Positions 1 to 9,158 of a stretch of DNA of 64,000 nt are shown one piece after another. Position numbers and translations under genes: made by a program. The stretch comes from Streptosporangiaceae bacterium (GTDB taxonomy: Bacteria > Actinomycetota > Actinomycetes > Streptosporangiales > Streptosporangiaceae). The stretch is from positions 20,244-84,243 of the forward strand of contig JAICYD010000013.1 of assembly GCA_025934375.1 (NCBI GenBank). The letters are read 5' to 3'. Position 1 is the stretch's first letter, and the number at the start of each line of letters is the position of its first letter. The notes under the pieces are model-generated. The model worked only from the letters and a program-made list of their open reading frames with translations. It did not search any database and was not told where the DNA came from.

Positions 1-551
1 GCCTGGCCTGGCCGGGCACCGCGAACTTCATCCAGTGGCGCAGCGGCGAGGATCTCCAGGCGCGCTATGCCGGTGACGTGTTCCGGCACCGGACCGTCCC
101 GCTGTTCGAGGAGAAGACGAAGTGGATGAAGCTGCTGCGAACCGAGGCCGTGTTCACCCAGCGGCATCCCTCACTCGGCGGGGTCACGGAGATCTCTCCG
201 CAGCGCGACGACTACACGGTCATCGAGTTCTTCGGAGTCCGCCCCCAGCGGCTGGACGAAGTCGTTGACACGCTGGGGCCATCGCAGGAATGGCTGGTTA
301 ATGTCCCCGGATACCGGTCGCACAGCGTGCTGCGCGGCCTGGGCGCGCGCGGTTACGACGGGCAGTTCGCCGTGATGTACTCGCAATGGGCTAGCAAAGA
401 AGATCACGACGCCTTCCGCGGCCTGCCGGAAAGCGAGCAGCGGGACATCCGGCGGTCAACGAAGGCCCGGCTGGACTCACTGATCACATCCAGCGACTGG
501 AACTCCTACCGGGTGGTGCATACCCGGTCGGCTTCCCTGCAGGGCTCATGA
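1..551 (+). CDS. Antibiotic biosynthesis monooxygenase (ABM) domain protein, 5'-truncated
   Basis: The reading frame is open to the left edge (codons from position 3), so the N terminus is missing; a GTG at 78 is only an internal codon. The upstream codons read LAWPGTANFIQWRS, which fits the first ABM half-domain. The second half (IEFFGV near the middle, then VMYSQWAS) looks like a repeated ABM ferredoxin-like fold. Cofactor-free ABM oxygenases act on aromatic polyketides, and JadG/AlpJ/GilOII-type B-ring-opening enzymes of atypical angucyclines belong to this superfamily. The stop overlaps the next start (ATGA), indicating translational coupling. Family call is fairly sure; the specific reaction is inference. 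Confidence 0.72.
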   Translation, partial: LAWPGTANFIQWRSGEDLQARYAGDVFRHRTVPLFEEKTKWMKLLRTEAVFTQRHPSLGGVTEISPQRDDYTVIEFFGVRPQRLDEVVDTLGPSQEWLVNVPGYRSHSVLRGLGARGYDGQFAVMYSQWASKEDHDAFRGLPESEQRDIRRSTKARLDSLITSSDWNSYRVVHTRSASLQGS

Positions 552-1294
552 CGATCATGGATACGGCGGGACGGCCGGTAATCGGGATCGGAGCACATGC
601 GGGACAGGTACACCTCGGGGGCGCCGACCGGAAGGTGACCTTCGTTCCGCAGGTGTTCATCAGCCGGCTCATGGCGGCAGGCTGCGCACCCGTGCTGGTG
701 TCACCGGTTCCCGGCTGCGGGTCCGCCGTCGCCGCGCTGGATGGATTGCTGCTGCTCGCGGGCCCGGACATGGACCCGGCGACGTATTCGGCGCGGCCTC
801 ACCAGAAAACTGGACAAATCGATCCGGGCCGTGACGCCGCCGAGCTCGAGCTGGCCGGCGCGGCTCTGCGCGCCGGAGTGCCGGTCCTGGGCATCTGCCG
901 CGGCATGCAGGTGCTGAACGTCTTCCGCAAGGGCACGCTGCACCAGCATCTGCCCGACATCGTCGGGCATGACGATCATCTGCCGGGCCTGGCCCGCTAC
1001 GGTGCCCAGCCGCTGCGGCTGCGGCCAGATAGCCATATCGCCGCCATCTTCGACGGGAAGGCGGCCATCGTGCCCTGCCATCACCATCAGGCGGTCGACC
1101 AGCCCGGCGCCGGCCTGATCCCGACCGCCTGGTCCGGGGACGAGACGATCGAGGCCATTGAGGCCACCGATCACCCGTTCGCCGTCGGGGTGCAATGGCA
1201 CGCCGAGGAAAGCGAGGACGACGGGCCGTTCCTGGCGCTGGCCAATGCCGCCAGGGCCTTGTCGCCGAGACTGCAAAGGAATTACGCGAAATGA
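548..1294 (+). CDS. Class I glutamine amidotransferase-like gamma-glutamyl hydrolase (PuuD/peptidase C26 family)
   Basis: This 248-residue protein has the class I amidotransferase nucleophile elbow GICRGMQ (about residue 118), the PuuD-like motif LLLLAGPDMDP before it, and a C-terminal catalytic HAEE in VGVQWHAEES. PuuD-type enzymes hydrolyse gamma-glutamyl amides such as gamma-glutamyl-GABA. It overlaps both neighbours by ATGA (548 and 1291), so it belongs to one polycistronic message with the ABM protein and the FAD hydroxylase. In this context it could remove a gamma-glutamyl carrier group from a hydrazide intermediate; that role is inferred, not shown. A second ATG at 557 is an alternative start. 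Confidence 0.75.
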   Translation: MTIMDTAGRPVIGIGAHAGQVHLGGADRKVTFVPQVFISRLMAAGCAPVLVSPVPGCGSAVAALDGLLLLAGPDMDPATYSARPHQKTGQIDPGRDAAELELAGAALRAGVPVLGICRGMQVLNVFRKGTLHQHLPDIVGHDDHLPGLARYGAQPLRLRPDSHIAAIFDGKAAIVPCHHHQAVDQPGAGLIPTAWSGDETIEAIEATDHPFAVGVQWHAEESEDDGPFLALANAARALSPRLQRNYAK

Positions 1295-2793
1295 ATGCTG
1301 ACGTCATAGTCATCGGTGCCGGGCCAGTCGGATTGATGCTGGCCGGCGAACTCCGGCTCGGCGGTGCCGACGTCATTGTCTTCGAGCAGCGGGAGCATCC
1401 CTGCGGGGAAACCAGGGGCCTTGGTTTCACCTCGCGAGCGGCGGAAGTGTTTGACCAGCGCGGCCTGCTTGCCCGGTTCGGGGAGGTCGAGATGGGCACG
1501 CAAGCGCACTTCGCCGGAATCCGGATCGACCCGGCGCTGCTTGACGAGCACCACCTAGGCGTGCGAAGCATACCTCAGCACCGCATCGAGAAGGTCCTCG
1601 AGGACTGGGCGCGCGAGCTAGGCGCGTCAGTAATGCGGGGATACACGCTGACCGACCTAAAAGACACCGGGGACCGCGTGGTGGCGGTGGTCGACGGGCC
1701 AGATGGCAGCGGTGAGCACACTGCCCGGTACCTGGTCGGCTGCGACGGCGCCCGGAGCAGGGCCCGGCACCTGGCCGGCATCGATTTCACCGGCACCGAG
1801 GCGACCCGCGGGATGTACCTCGCGGAGATCGTCGGCAAGACGATGCGGCCGAGGTATGTCGGGGAAAGGGTTCCCGGGGGCATGGTGATGTCCTTCCCCC
1901 TCGAAGGCGCAGCGGTGCGGATCACCATCCACGAAGACGTCGCCCCCCCGCCCGCTCCCGACCACGTCGTGACGTTCACCGAGGTGGCCGACGCGTGGCA
2001 GCGCATGACCGGGGAATCCGTGCATGACGCGGAGCCCCTGTGGGTGAGCGCCTTTACCGACGCGACCCGCCAGGCCAGCGAGTACCAGCGGGGCCGGGTG
2101 TTCGTCGCGGGCGACGCCGGCCACATCCACCTGCCAGTCGGATCGCAGGGCCTCAGCGTCGGCGTGCAGGACGCCGTGAACCTCGGATGGAAGCTGGCCG
2201 CCACGATTAAGCGCTGGGCCCCCGAGGACCTGATCGGCACCTACCACGGCGAGCGTCATCCGGTGGGTGCCAGGGTGCTGCGCAACACGCTGGCCCAGAG
2301 GACGATTTACCTTAACGGGGACGAGATGGACCCGCTGCGGGCGGTCATGGGCGAGCTCGTAGCGATCCCGTCCGTCGCGTGCCACCTGGCGGCGATGGTG
2401 AGCGGACTCGATATCCGCTACGACATGGGCGCGTCGGGGCATCCGCTGCTCGGCAAGCGCATCCCGCCGAATAAGCAGGTGACGCTGCCCGGCGGCCACC
2501 GGGTGAACATCGCCGAACTGATGCACAAGGCACGGGGCGTCCTCGTCAGCACCAGCCACCAGGATGGAACGGCTCAGCTCGCCGCCAGGTGGTCTGACCG
2601 GGTCGACATGGTCACCGGGCAGTGGAGCCAGGCATGGGCGAGTGGCGGGGTCCCGGTGGAGTCGGTGCTCATCCGTCCCGACGGCTACGTCGCCTGGATA
2701 ACGCCGGACGGCGGCCAACTGGAGGATGCCCTGCGCCGTTGGCTGGGCTCGCCGCAGTACCCAGGCCCCGTCGTTAACCCGCCGCGGGCCTAG
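1291..2793 (+). CDS. FAD-dependent aromatic polyketide monooxygenase (PHBH/PgaE type)
   Basis: The protein has 500 residues starting at the ATG at 1291, which overlaps the previous stop as ATGA; an in-frame start at 1195 would lie deep inside the upstream gene and is rejected. It shows the N-terminal FAD motif VIGAGPVGLMLAGE, the DG motif LVGCDGARSRAR (about residue 155) and the GD motif VFVAGDAGHIH (about 270), followed by a thioredoxin-like C-terminal domain. Such NAD(P)H-dependent flavoproteins hydroxylate anthraquinone or angucycline rings. Its length matches its paralogue at 3321, suggesting paired tailoring oxygenases acting on the cluster's aromatic core. Confidence 0.85.
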   Translation: MNADVIVIGAGPVGLMLAGELRLGGADVIVFEQREHPCGETRGLGFTSRAAEVFDQRGLLARFGEVEMGTQAHFAGIRIDPALLDEHHLGVRSIPQHRIEKVLEDWARELGASVMRGYTLTDLKDTGDRVVAVVDGPDGSGEHTARYLVGCDGARSRARHLAGIDFTGTEATRGMYLAEIVGKTMRPRYVGERVPGGMVMSFPLEGAAVRITIHEDVAPPPAPDHVVTFTEVADAWQRMTGESVHDAEPLWVSAFTDATRQASEYQRGRVFVAGDAGHIHLPVGSQGLSVGVQDAVNLGWKLAATIKRWAPEDLIGTYHGERHPVGARVLRNTLAQRTIYLNGDEMDPLRAVMGELVAIPSVACHLAAMVSGLDIRYDMGASGHPLLGKRIPPNKQVTLPGGHRVNIAELMHKARGVLVSTSHQDGTAQLAARWSDRVDMVTGQWSQAWASGGVPVESVLIRPDGYVAWITPDGGQLEDALRRWLGSPQYPGPVVNPPRA

Positions 2794-2852
2794 CGCGGCA
2801 GGCCGCGATGCGAGCACGAGAAATACCGCCACAGAAAAACGAGGAGTAGTCC

Positions 2853-3308
2853 GTGCCTTCCGCAGAAACACCGAACATATCGATCTTCCTGACATTCGAG
2901 AATAATGCCGAAGAGGCAATGACCTTCTACCTGTCCCTCTTCGATGACGCCAGGGTCATCAACGTCATACGAGCCCAGCCGGGTGAGCCCGGCTGGACGG
3001 CAGGCACGCTGCAACACGCGATCTTCAGCTTCGGGGCCCAGGAGTTCATGGCCATTAACGCGCCGCCGGCCGGCGCGCGCGGGTCCGATCACGGCCCCTG
3101 GCACGAGTTCGGGTTCACGCCGGCGATCGCGCTGTACGTGCAGTGCGGGACGGAGGACGAAATCGAGCGGCTCTATTCCGCGCTGTCCGAGAAAGGGGAA
3201 ATATTCATGCCGCTGGGCGACTACGGGTTCAGCAGGCGATTCGCCTGGGTGAACGACCGGTTCGGGGTTTCCTGGCGGCTCAACGTGTCCGCGGACTCCC
3301 CCCGCTAG
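2853..3308 (+). CDS. PhnB-like VOC (glyoxalase/3-demethylubiquinone methyltransferase-like) protein
   Basis: The start is GTG at 2853, with GAGGAG a few bases upstream. The sequence (151 residues) opens ISIFLTFENNAEEAMTFYLSLF and ends DYGFSRRFAWVNDRFGVSWRLN, characteristic of the PhnB/3-demethylubiquinone-9 methyltransferase-like branch of the vicinal oxygen chelate superfamily. VOC members include metal-dependent isomerases, dioxygenases and antibiotic-sequestering proteins. It sits between two FAD hydroxylases in the same direction with short gaps, so it is probably co-transcribed. A role in ring cleavage, isomerisation or self-protection is possible; none can be chosen from the sequence. 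Confidence 0.75.
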   Translation: MPSAETPNISIFLTFENNAEEAMTFYLSLFDDARVINVIRAQPGEPGWTAGTLQHAIFSFGAQEFMAINAPPAGARGSDHGPWHEFGFTPAIALYVQCGTEDEIERLYSALSEKGEIFMPLGDYGFSRRFAWVNDRFGVSWRLNVSADSPR

Positions 3309-3320
3309 GATTACGCCGCC

Positions 3321-4823
3321 ATGAGCACTCAGGTGCTGATCGCGGGGGCCGGGCCGGTCGGGCTCATGCTTGCCTGTGAGCTCGGGAGGTCAGGCGTGCA
3401 GGTGACCGTCCTGGAGCGCCTGGCGGCCCCGATGCGGGAGTCCCGGGCGAGCCTGCTTAACACCTGCACGGCCGAGCTACTTCACGCCCGCGGCTTCGAT
3501 TCCCTGCTGGATCCCGCCCAGCGTGAGGTGAAAACACACTTCGCGGGGTTTCCCATCGACTTGTCCGCGGCCCCAAGCGACTACGCCGGCCACTTCAAGG
3601 TGCCGCAGTACGTCACCGAGCAGGTCCTCGGCGACGAGGCGCAGCGAGCGGGGGTAACGCTACTCAGGTCTCGCGAACTCACCGGGATCAGGGAAACCGG
3701 CGATCGCGTCGCCTGCGCGTTCGACGGCCCGGCGGGCCGCGTCGTGCTCGAGACGGAATACCTGGTCGGATGCGACGGCGCCGGCAGCACGGTTCGCCGG
3801 CTGGCTGGATTCGGCGCGTCACAGCGGACCGCGACCAGGGAGCTGCTGCGGGCCGACGTGGTCGACGCCGGCATCCGCGATCGCCGGTTCGAAAGACTCG
3901 AGGGCGGATTCGCGGTGGCTAACACGCGCCGTGGCGTTACCCGGGTCATGATGCACGTGCGCGGCCATGAGCCGGTCAGGCGCCAGTCCCCGCCCGCGTT
4001 CTCCGAGGTCGCCAGTTCCTGGAAGAAGGTGACTGGCGAGGATATCTCCCGCCGCGAAGCCCTGTGGGCGGACTCCTTCGACAACTCTTACGGCCAGGCT
4101 GATTGTTACCGGCGCGGCCGGGTCCTGCTGGCCGGGGACGCCGCCCACTGGCACATGCCCATTGGCGGCCAGGCGTTGAACGTCGGCCTGAGCGACGCGG
4201 TAAACCTGGGCTGGAAGCTGGCCGCCGCGGTAACGGGCTGGGCGCCAAAAGGGCTTCTGGACACTTATGACTCCGAGCGGCGGGCCGCGGCGGCCAGGGT
4301 GATCAGGCACGTCGCCGCGCAAGAAACGCTGATGCTAGGCGGAGCCGAAGTCGAGCCCTTGCGCCACGTGCTGTCCGGATTGATCGCGATCGAGGGAGCG
4401 CAGCACCTCATCGGCCTCTTCTGCGCGGGCCTTGATGACCGGTACGGAACGCAGGGCGATGACGGCCTGGCTGGCCGGCACATGGCACACCTGAGGCCCG
4501 GGCGCGTACCCGGCGTGCTGTCCCCCGATCTGCTCACCGCAGCCCCAACGGGCGTGCTTGTCCGCTTCGCGGACCCGGGGCAGGCGGCCGGGGATAATCC
4601 CGTCAGGCGCACCCCGGCCGCGCAGTCGGTGTCGCTCCCGAACGGAGCACCGCTGCGGATAGTCCGCGTGGCCCAGCCGCCCGGCGACGGGGTCACCGAT
4701 GTGCTGCTGCGCCCGGACGCGCACATCGCGTGGGCCGGATGTGGCGAACGTCGGCTGAGCGACGCGCTCAGCCAGTGGTTCGGCGCGCCGCTCCCTGATA
4801 ATCACCGGGGCTCCCGCGCCTAA
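3321..4823 (+). CDS. FAD-dependent aromatic polyketide monooxygenase (second paralogue)
   Basis: This second 500-residue PHBH-type flavoprotein has AGAGPVGLMLACELG at the N terminus, the DG motif LVGCDGAGSTVRR (about residue 150) and the GD motif VLLAGDAAHWHMP (about 270), plus the usual C-terminal thioredoxin-like domain. ATG at 3321 follows the VOC gene by 12 bp. It is clearly paralogous to the gene at 1291 but diverged, implying a distinct oxidation step such as ring hydroxylation or Baeyer-Villiger-like chemistry. It is the last plus-strand gene of this operon and is followed by a hairpin at 4870-4909. Confidence 0.85.
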   Translation: MSTQVLIAGAGPVGLMLACELGRSGVQVTVLERLAAPMRESRASLLNTCTAELLHARGFDSLLDPAQREVKTHFAGFPIDLSAAPSDYAGHFKVPQYVTEQVLGDEAQRAGVTLLRSRELTGIRETGDRVACAFDGPAGRVVLETEYLVGCDGAGSTVRRLAGFGASQRTATRELLRADVVDAGIRDRRFERLEGGFAVANTRRGVTRVMMHVRGHEPVRRQSPPAFSEVASSWKKVTGEDISRREALWADSFDNSYGQADCYRRGRVLLAGDAAHWHMPIGGQALNVGLSDAVNLGWKLAAAVTGWAPKGLLDTYDSERRAAAARVIRHVAAQETLMLGGAEVEPLRHVLSGLIAIEGAQHLIGLFCAGLDDRYGTQGDDGLAGRHMAHLRPGRVPGVLSPDLLTAAPTGVLVRFADPGQAAGDNPVRRTPAAQSVSLPNGAPLRIVRVAQPPGDGVTDVLLRPDAHIAWAGCGERRLSDALSQWFGAPLPDNHRGSRA

Positions 4824-4869
4824 TCACCTCGCCTTCCGCGTCGTGACGCTTAGCCCGACCCGGAATGCC

Positions 4870-4909
4870 CGAAACGCCGGAGCCGCGCAACGCGGGCTCC
4901 GTCGTTTCG
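4870..4909. terminator. Bidirectional hairpin terminator between convergent genes
   Basis: Outer arms CGAAACG (4870-4876) and CGTTTCG (4903-4909) enclose an inner GGAGCCGCG/GCGGGCTCC pairing with one bulge. It lies between the convergent stops at 4823 and 4924, so it can serve both operons. Confidence 0.6.
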
Positions 4910-4923
4910 GCGCCGGGTCCTTG

Positions 4924-7071
4924 TCAGCTGCGGGCCGAGTCGAGTGATACGGGAGCCGTGACGGGCATCGGCGACGGCGGGACTCGCAGGAGCCGCGCCG
5001 CCGCCGGGGGAAGCCGCCAGTTCCACCTGCCGAACAGCGAGACGGTGGCCGGCACCAGCAGCGCGCGGATGATGGTGGCGTCCAGGATGATCCCGGCGCC
5101 CAGCCCGGTAGCCATCATCTTGACCAGCGTGTTGGGCGTGGTGCTCATGGCCGCGAAGGCCAGGAAGAGGATCAGCGCGGCGCAGGTAACCAGGCGGCCG
5201 GTCCGGCCGATTCCGCGGACGACGGCGGTGTCGGTCGAGCCGGTCGCGTCGTACTCTTCGCGCATCCGGGAGAGGATGAACACCTCGTAGTCCATCGAGA
5301 TCCCGAACAGGAACGCGAATACCATCACCGGAACCCAGTTCGGTATGGACCCGGTCGCGGGGATTCCCCACAGGGCATTGGACCCGTACCCCTTCTGCCA
5401 GATCAGGATCAGTGCCCCCCAGGCGGCCGCGACGCTGACGATGTTGAGCGCGACCGCCTTGAGCGGAAGCAGCAGCGACCGGAAAGCACGGGCGAGCAGG
5501 ATGTAGGCCAGGACTGCGAGAACGACCACCATCAACGGGAAGCTGCCGTAGACGGCGCTGTTGAAATCGCGGTTCTGGGCATCGATCCCGCCGACCGTGA
5601 TCCCGGGACCGTAGGCGTGCGCGGTGTCCTGGACCAGGGCCACTGTCGCGTCGTTGTCGTTGTGGGTGAAGACATCGACGATGGCGGTACTTCCCGCGCG
5701 CCAGCTGTCGGCGGACGGGGCGATCGCGCCCTGCACGTTCGGTAGGCCGCTGAGCTGGTGGGCAAGGCCCGGCGCGGGGCCGGGCGACGCGAGGATCTCG
5801 ATGGGAGTGAGCGCGCTTTGCCCGATGCCCGACTGCTCGAGCTGGGTGAGGCCAGCCTTGGCCTGGCCGGCCTGGCTGATCGCGTCGGAGTTGCCGTCCG
5901 CGGGGCCGAGCGTCAGCCCGGTCGCGGCCACGATCAGCAGCGCCAGCACGGCCAGCGCGATGCCCGCGGCGGCCCAACGGCGCCGCACAATGAACCCGGC
6001 CCAGCTCGTCCAGGAACGGCTGGCCTTGTCGTCGCGGCGGATATGAGGCCAGTCAAGCCGCGGACCGATCGTCGCCAGGATAACCGGGAGCAGGGTGACC
6101 GTGACGGCGACGCTGATCAGCGGGATCAGCAGCCCGCCGTACCCGACGCTACGCAGGAAGGGGACCGGTATCGCGATGAGCGACAGCAGGCCGATCGCGA
6201 CGGCGGTGCCGCTGAAGACCACGGCCCGGCCCGCGGAGCTCATCGCACGGATGATCGCCTCGTCGCCGTGCCCGATCCGGGCCCGCTCTTCTCGCCAGCG
6301 CACCACGACCAGAAGCGTGTAATCGATCGCGATACCGAGGCCGACCAGGGCGATCAGGTATTCCACAATCGACGAGATCGCGGTGAGGCTCGCCAGTCCC
6401 CAGATGATGAGGAGGCTGGTCATGATGGAGACCACCGCGGCCATCAGCGGAACGACGGCAAGGAACGAACCGAAGACGAACACGAGCACGGCCAGGGCTC
6501 CGATGCCGCCGATCATCGACTCGGCGAGCAGGCTCGGACCGCCCCGCGACCCGGTCTGCGCGGCCAGGGCGTCAAGGCCAGTGAGGCGAACCGGGGCGCC
6601 CTCGACGGTTACGCCCCGGAGCGCGGCATTGGCGGCCTTCACGGCGGCCGGGCTCGTGCCGTACGCGCCCGGCGTGGGCGGCGGGTAGGCGATCACGAAC
6701 GTGGTCCGGCCGTCGTGAGACACGAAAGCCGGATTGCCGGTCGAGGCAAGGGAAGCGACCCGCGCGCCCGGCACCGCGTGCTCGATACGCGAATCGACCG
6801 ATTGCAGCTCCGCGGACACCGTCGGCGAAGTGGCGCTCGCCCCGGCCGGCAAGGTGACGACCGCGAGCATCGGCGCGCCAGAGCCGCCGTTCCCGAACCT
6901 GGCGGCGATAGCCTGATTAGCCGTGTAACTCTCGTGACCCGGGTTGGAATATTGCTCACTAAGCGCCTTCGTGGCCTTATTGGCAGAGGCTATCCCGGCG
7001 ATTGTCAGCAGGATCCAGATTACGACGACAAGACGCTTATGGTTGAGAGACCATCGGACGATGCTGGTCAC
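4924..7071 (-). CDS. MMPL/RND-family transporter, probable exporter of the cluster product
   Basis: The protein is a roughly 715-residue membrane protein. I chose GTG at 7071 (VTSIVRWSLNHKRLVVV) because GAGAAGGG lies just upstream; a longer reading begins at 7122. The first transmembrane helix (RLVVVIWILLTIAGIA) is followed by an extracytoplasmic domain, a five-helix block, a second extracytoplasmic domain, and a second block containing FLFGISMDYEVFILSRMREEYD, the MMPL/RND signature. ActII-3-like MMPL proteins export polyketides and lipids in actinomycetes. It is the last gene of the minus-strand group that starts with the amidase, after a 188-bp gap, and likely gives export or self-resistance. 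Confidence 0.88.
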   Translation of the reverse strand: MTSIVRWSLNHKRLVVVIWILLTIAGIASANKATKALSEQYSNPGHESYTANQAIAARFGNGGSGAPMLAVVTLPAGASATSPTVSAELQSVDSRIEHAVPGARVASLASTGNPAFVSHDGRTTFVIAYPPPTPGAYGTSPAAVKAANAALRGVTVEGAPVRLTGLDALAAQTGSRGGPSLLAESMIGGIGALAVLVFVFGSFLAVVPLMAAVVSIMTSLLIIWGLASLTAISSIVEYLIALVGLGIAIDYTLLVVVRWREERARIGHGDEAIIRAMSSAGRAVVFSGTAVAIGLLSLIAIPVPFLRSVGYGGLLIPLISVAVTVTLLPVILATIGPRLDWPHIRRDDKASRSWTSWAGFIVRRRWAAAGIALAVLALLIVAATGLTLGPADGNSDAISQAGQAKAGLTQLEQSGIGQSALTPIEILASPGPAPGLAHQLSGLPNVQGAIAPSADSWRAGSTAIVDVFTHNDNDATVALVQDTAHAYGPGITVGGIDAQNRDFNSAVYGSFPLMVVVLAVLAYILLARAFRSLLLPLKAVALNIVSVAAAWGALILIWQKGYGSNALWGIPATGSIPNWVPVMVFAFLFGISMDYEVFILSRMREEYDATGSTDTAVVRGIGRTGRLVTCAALILFLAFAAMSTTPNTLVKMMATGLGAGIILDATIIRALLVPATVSLFGRWNWRLPPAAARLLRVPPSPMPVTAPVSLDSARS

Positions 7072-7259
7072 AAACGTACCCTTCTCGGTCAGCTGCTTAT
7101 CGACGAGAACCGGCCGCCGCATGCCGATCTCCCGGCCGGGGCCACTCCCCGGGGCCTGGTTTCATATCTATGACGGACCGGCGCCGCAAAGTGTGACCGG
7201 GGCGATCGTCGCGCCGGGGCGGCGGCCGCCGCCACGGATTTCGCAGATGGCCGGCGATC

Positions 7260-9158
7260 TCACTGAGCCGGCGGCGACTCGATCTTCGCCCAGTGCCACT
7301 GGGAGTCGAACGCGGTGATGTTGATGTCCGCGCCGTCGCCGGCCAAGGCCGCCGCGGCACCGGTCACCGTGGCGATGAACGCCGACGCGCGATGCGCGGC
7401 GAGCATGTCCTGCTCGTCGAACGGCGAGCCCTCGCAGCGCAGCAGCCGGAGATCGACGAACCCGTTGAACGTCCGGCCGAGCACCTCGACCGCCTGCGGG
7501 CTGCGGATGCTGAAGCGCACCTTGGCGGCGACATGGCCGTGGTGATGCTGATCGGAGTAGTAGGCGATATCGGGGATGGTCGGCGGCACGAAGTAATCAC
7601 GGGCGACCACCTCAGGGACCTTCGGCAGATTGCCGACCAGGAAGTGCCACGAGTTGTACTGCATCCGCGAAGAGATGGCCCACGCCATGTCGGCCAGCCA
7701 GGCCGGCGAGTCGCCGAAATGGCGGTGGGCCTGCGCCGCCGGGACCACGCAACAGTAGAAGTGCGGCAGGTCCCACTGCGCGATCTGCGCCCAGTCTTCG
7801 GCCCGCAGCGCCCGCACCAGGGCGGTCAGCGAGCGGCTGCCCCGGCTCATGGCCATGTCGCATCCGAAGGCCGCCGTCGACGCCGCCACGGTCTCATACA
7901 GCAGCGACTCCAGCCCCGTCGCGAACTCGCCATGCGGCTCGGCCAGCCACGCCGGCGACGCCGCGATGCTCGCGCCGAGCTCGCCGAAGGTGGCGCCCGC
8001 GGCGGGGAGCCGCTCGCTCAGGCGCGCGCAGAGCCCGCCTTCCCGTTGCCGCGCGGCGTGTGACCGGGCGGGCGCGATGCGCTCGATCTTGTGCATCAGC
8101 GGCCCGTGTATCTCACGGTACAGCTGGGCAACCATCCCGATTTCCCGGCGGCGCCCGCTGAGTGCCCCGGCGAGGTCGGCCAGCGCCGCCACCCGGGCCG
8201 AGGAGGCCGGCGGCACCCGCTGGCCGCCGGGCACGCTTTCGTACTTGAGCCGGGTCTGCTCGAGCAGGTGCGCGACGTGATCGATCGTCAGCTGCGTGCC
8301 GTTGGCCTCCTCGATCCGCGCGAACCCCGCCGACCGCACGAGGAGCGTAAGGGATACCACCATCACGACATCGCCGTCCGACCATAGGTCGAGGGGCAGC
8401 GCCACCAAGCTGCTCAGCGCGCAGTCGGGGTGGCCGGGCCACAGCGTCTTTCCGGTCAGCGTGTTCCTGTCCCGGAAGTTCGTGTATTGCCTGTCCCCCT
8501 GGTACAAGACGAAAGGCGCGGTCCTGCGGGCGGCTTCCTTCAGGTCCTCGAGCATGCCCGCCCGGCCGCCGGGGCCGGCCGCGGCCAGCCACTGGCGGCA
8601 GTCGGCGACGGCATCGGCGGACCGCCCGCGAAGACGGTTCAGCGTGGCCCGGTAGGCACGCAGGGCGCCGGCCGGCCACGGCACGCGCAGCACGCCGCCC
8701 ACGAGATTCTCATGGCCCGCCAGGGGGCCGCGACCGGGCACGCGCAGCACTACCTGTCCGCTGACGGTCAGCCCGATCTCGCCGAGGAACTCCGGCTTGC
8801 CCGCAGCGGCGCCCAAGCCGGGAGCGCCATCGTCTTCCCGGCGCCACGTCTTGCCGCACAAGACCTTCAGCGCGCACTCATCCGCTAGGCGCAAGGCGCG
8901 CAGCTGGACATCAGCGGGGACATGACCGCCGAGCGTGAGCAAGATGTCCACCGCCGTAGCCAGGTCGGGAGCCGAGACCGCCTGCTTCCAGCTCCGGCCG
9001 AGCAGCCCGGGGAACCCGGCGTCGGCCGGGACCGGGTAGTCGGGCTCGGCGGCCGCCCCGGCCGCCGAGCCGAGCCGGCTGGGCCGGCGGCTCTGCCGCG
9101 CCTGGGCCAGGGCGGCCCTGCGGGAAGTGGCGGCGCCTCGCTCGATCGGCAGCGTCAT
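7260..9158 (-). CDS. Unrecognised ~632-residue protein of the hydrazine-type operon
   Basis: Start ATG at 9158 overlaps the ferredoxin stop as ATGA, which fixes it over a longer in-frame start at 9218. No family is recognised. The N terminus is Arg/Ala-rich and low complexity; the middle carries VLYQGDRQYTNFRDRNTL and LPLDLWSDGDVVMVVSL; the C-terminal third is rich in His/Trp/Tyr/Cys (WDLPHFYCCVVPAAQAHRHF, YYSDQHHHGHVAAK), residues that could bind metal or cofactor. No transmembrane helix or signal peptide is evident, so it is probably cytosolic. Translational coupling to a ferredoxin suggests it receives electrons. The kinamycin-type clusters also encode an uncharacterised protein in this gene set; whether this is its homologue needs alignment. 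Confidence 0.8.
   Translation of the reverse strand: MTLPIERGAATSRRAALAQARQSRRPSRLGSAAGAAAEPDYPVPADAGFPGLLGRSWKQAVSAPDLATAVDILLTLGGHVPADVQLRALRLADECALKVLCGKTWRREDDGAPGLGAAAGKPEFLGEIGLTVSGQVVLRVPGRGPLAGHENLVGGVLRVPWPAGALRAYRATLNRLRGRSADAVADCRQWLAAAGPGGRAGMLEDLKEAARRTAPFVLYQGDRQYTNFRDRNTLTGKTLWPGHPDCALSSLVALPLDLWSDGDVVMVVSLTLLVRSAGFARIEEANGTQLTIDHVAHLLEQTRLKYESVPGGQRVPPASSARVAALADLAGALSGRRREIGMVAQLYREIHGPLMHKIERIAPARSHAARQREGGLCARLSERLPAAGATFGELGASIAASPAWLAEPHGEFATGLESLLYETVAASTAAFGCDMAMSRGSRSLTALVRALRAEDWAQIAQWDLPHFYCCVVPAAQAHRHFGDSPAWLADMAWAISSRMQYNSWHFLVGNLPKVPEVVARDYFVPPTIPDIAYYSDQHHHGHVAAKVRFSIRSPQAVEVLGRTFNGFVDLRLLRCEGSPFDEQDMLAAHRASAFIATVTGAAAALAGDGADINITAFDSQWHWAKIESPPAQ

Noticed and set aside
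1195..1290. Upstream start for the first FAD monooxygenase
   Set aside because: Would overlap 100 bp of the amidotransferase gene; the ATGA-coupled start at 1291 gives the normal FAD motif at the N terminus.
5758..7173. Long plus-strand frame of 471 codons opposite the MMPL gene
   Set aside because: It is low-complexity Arg/Asp/Gly-rich, typical of an antisense frame in high-GC DNA, and the opposite strand has a clear MMPL protein.
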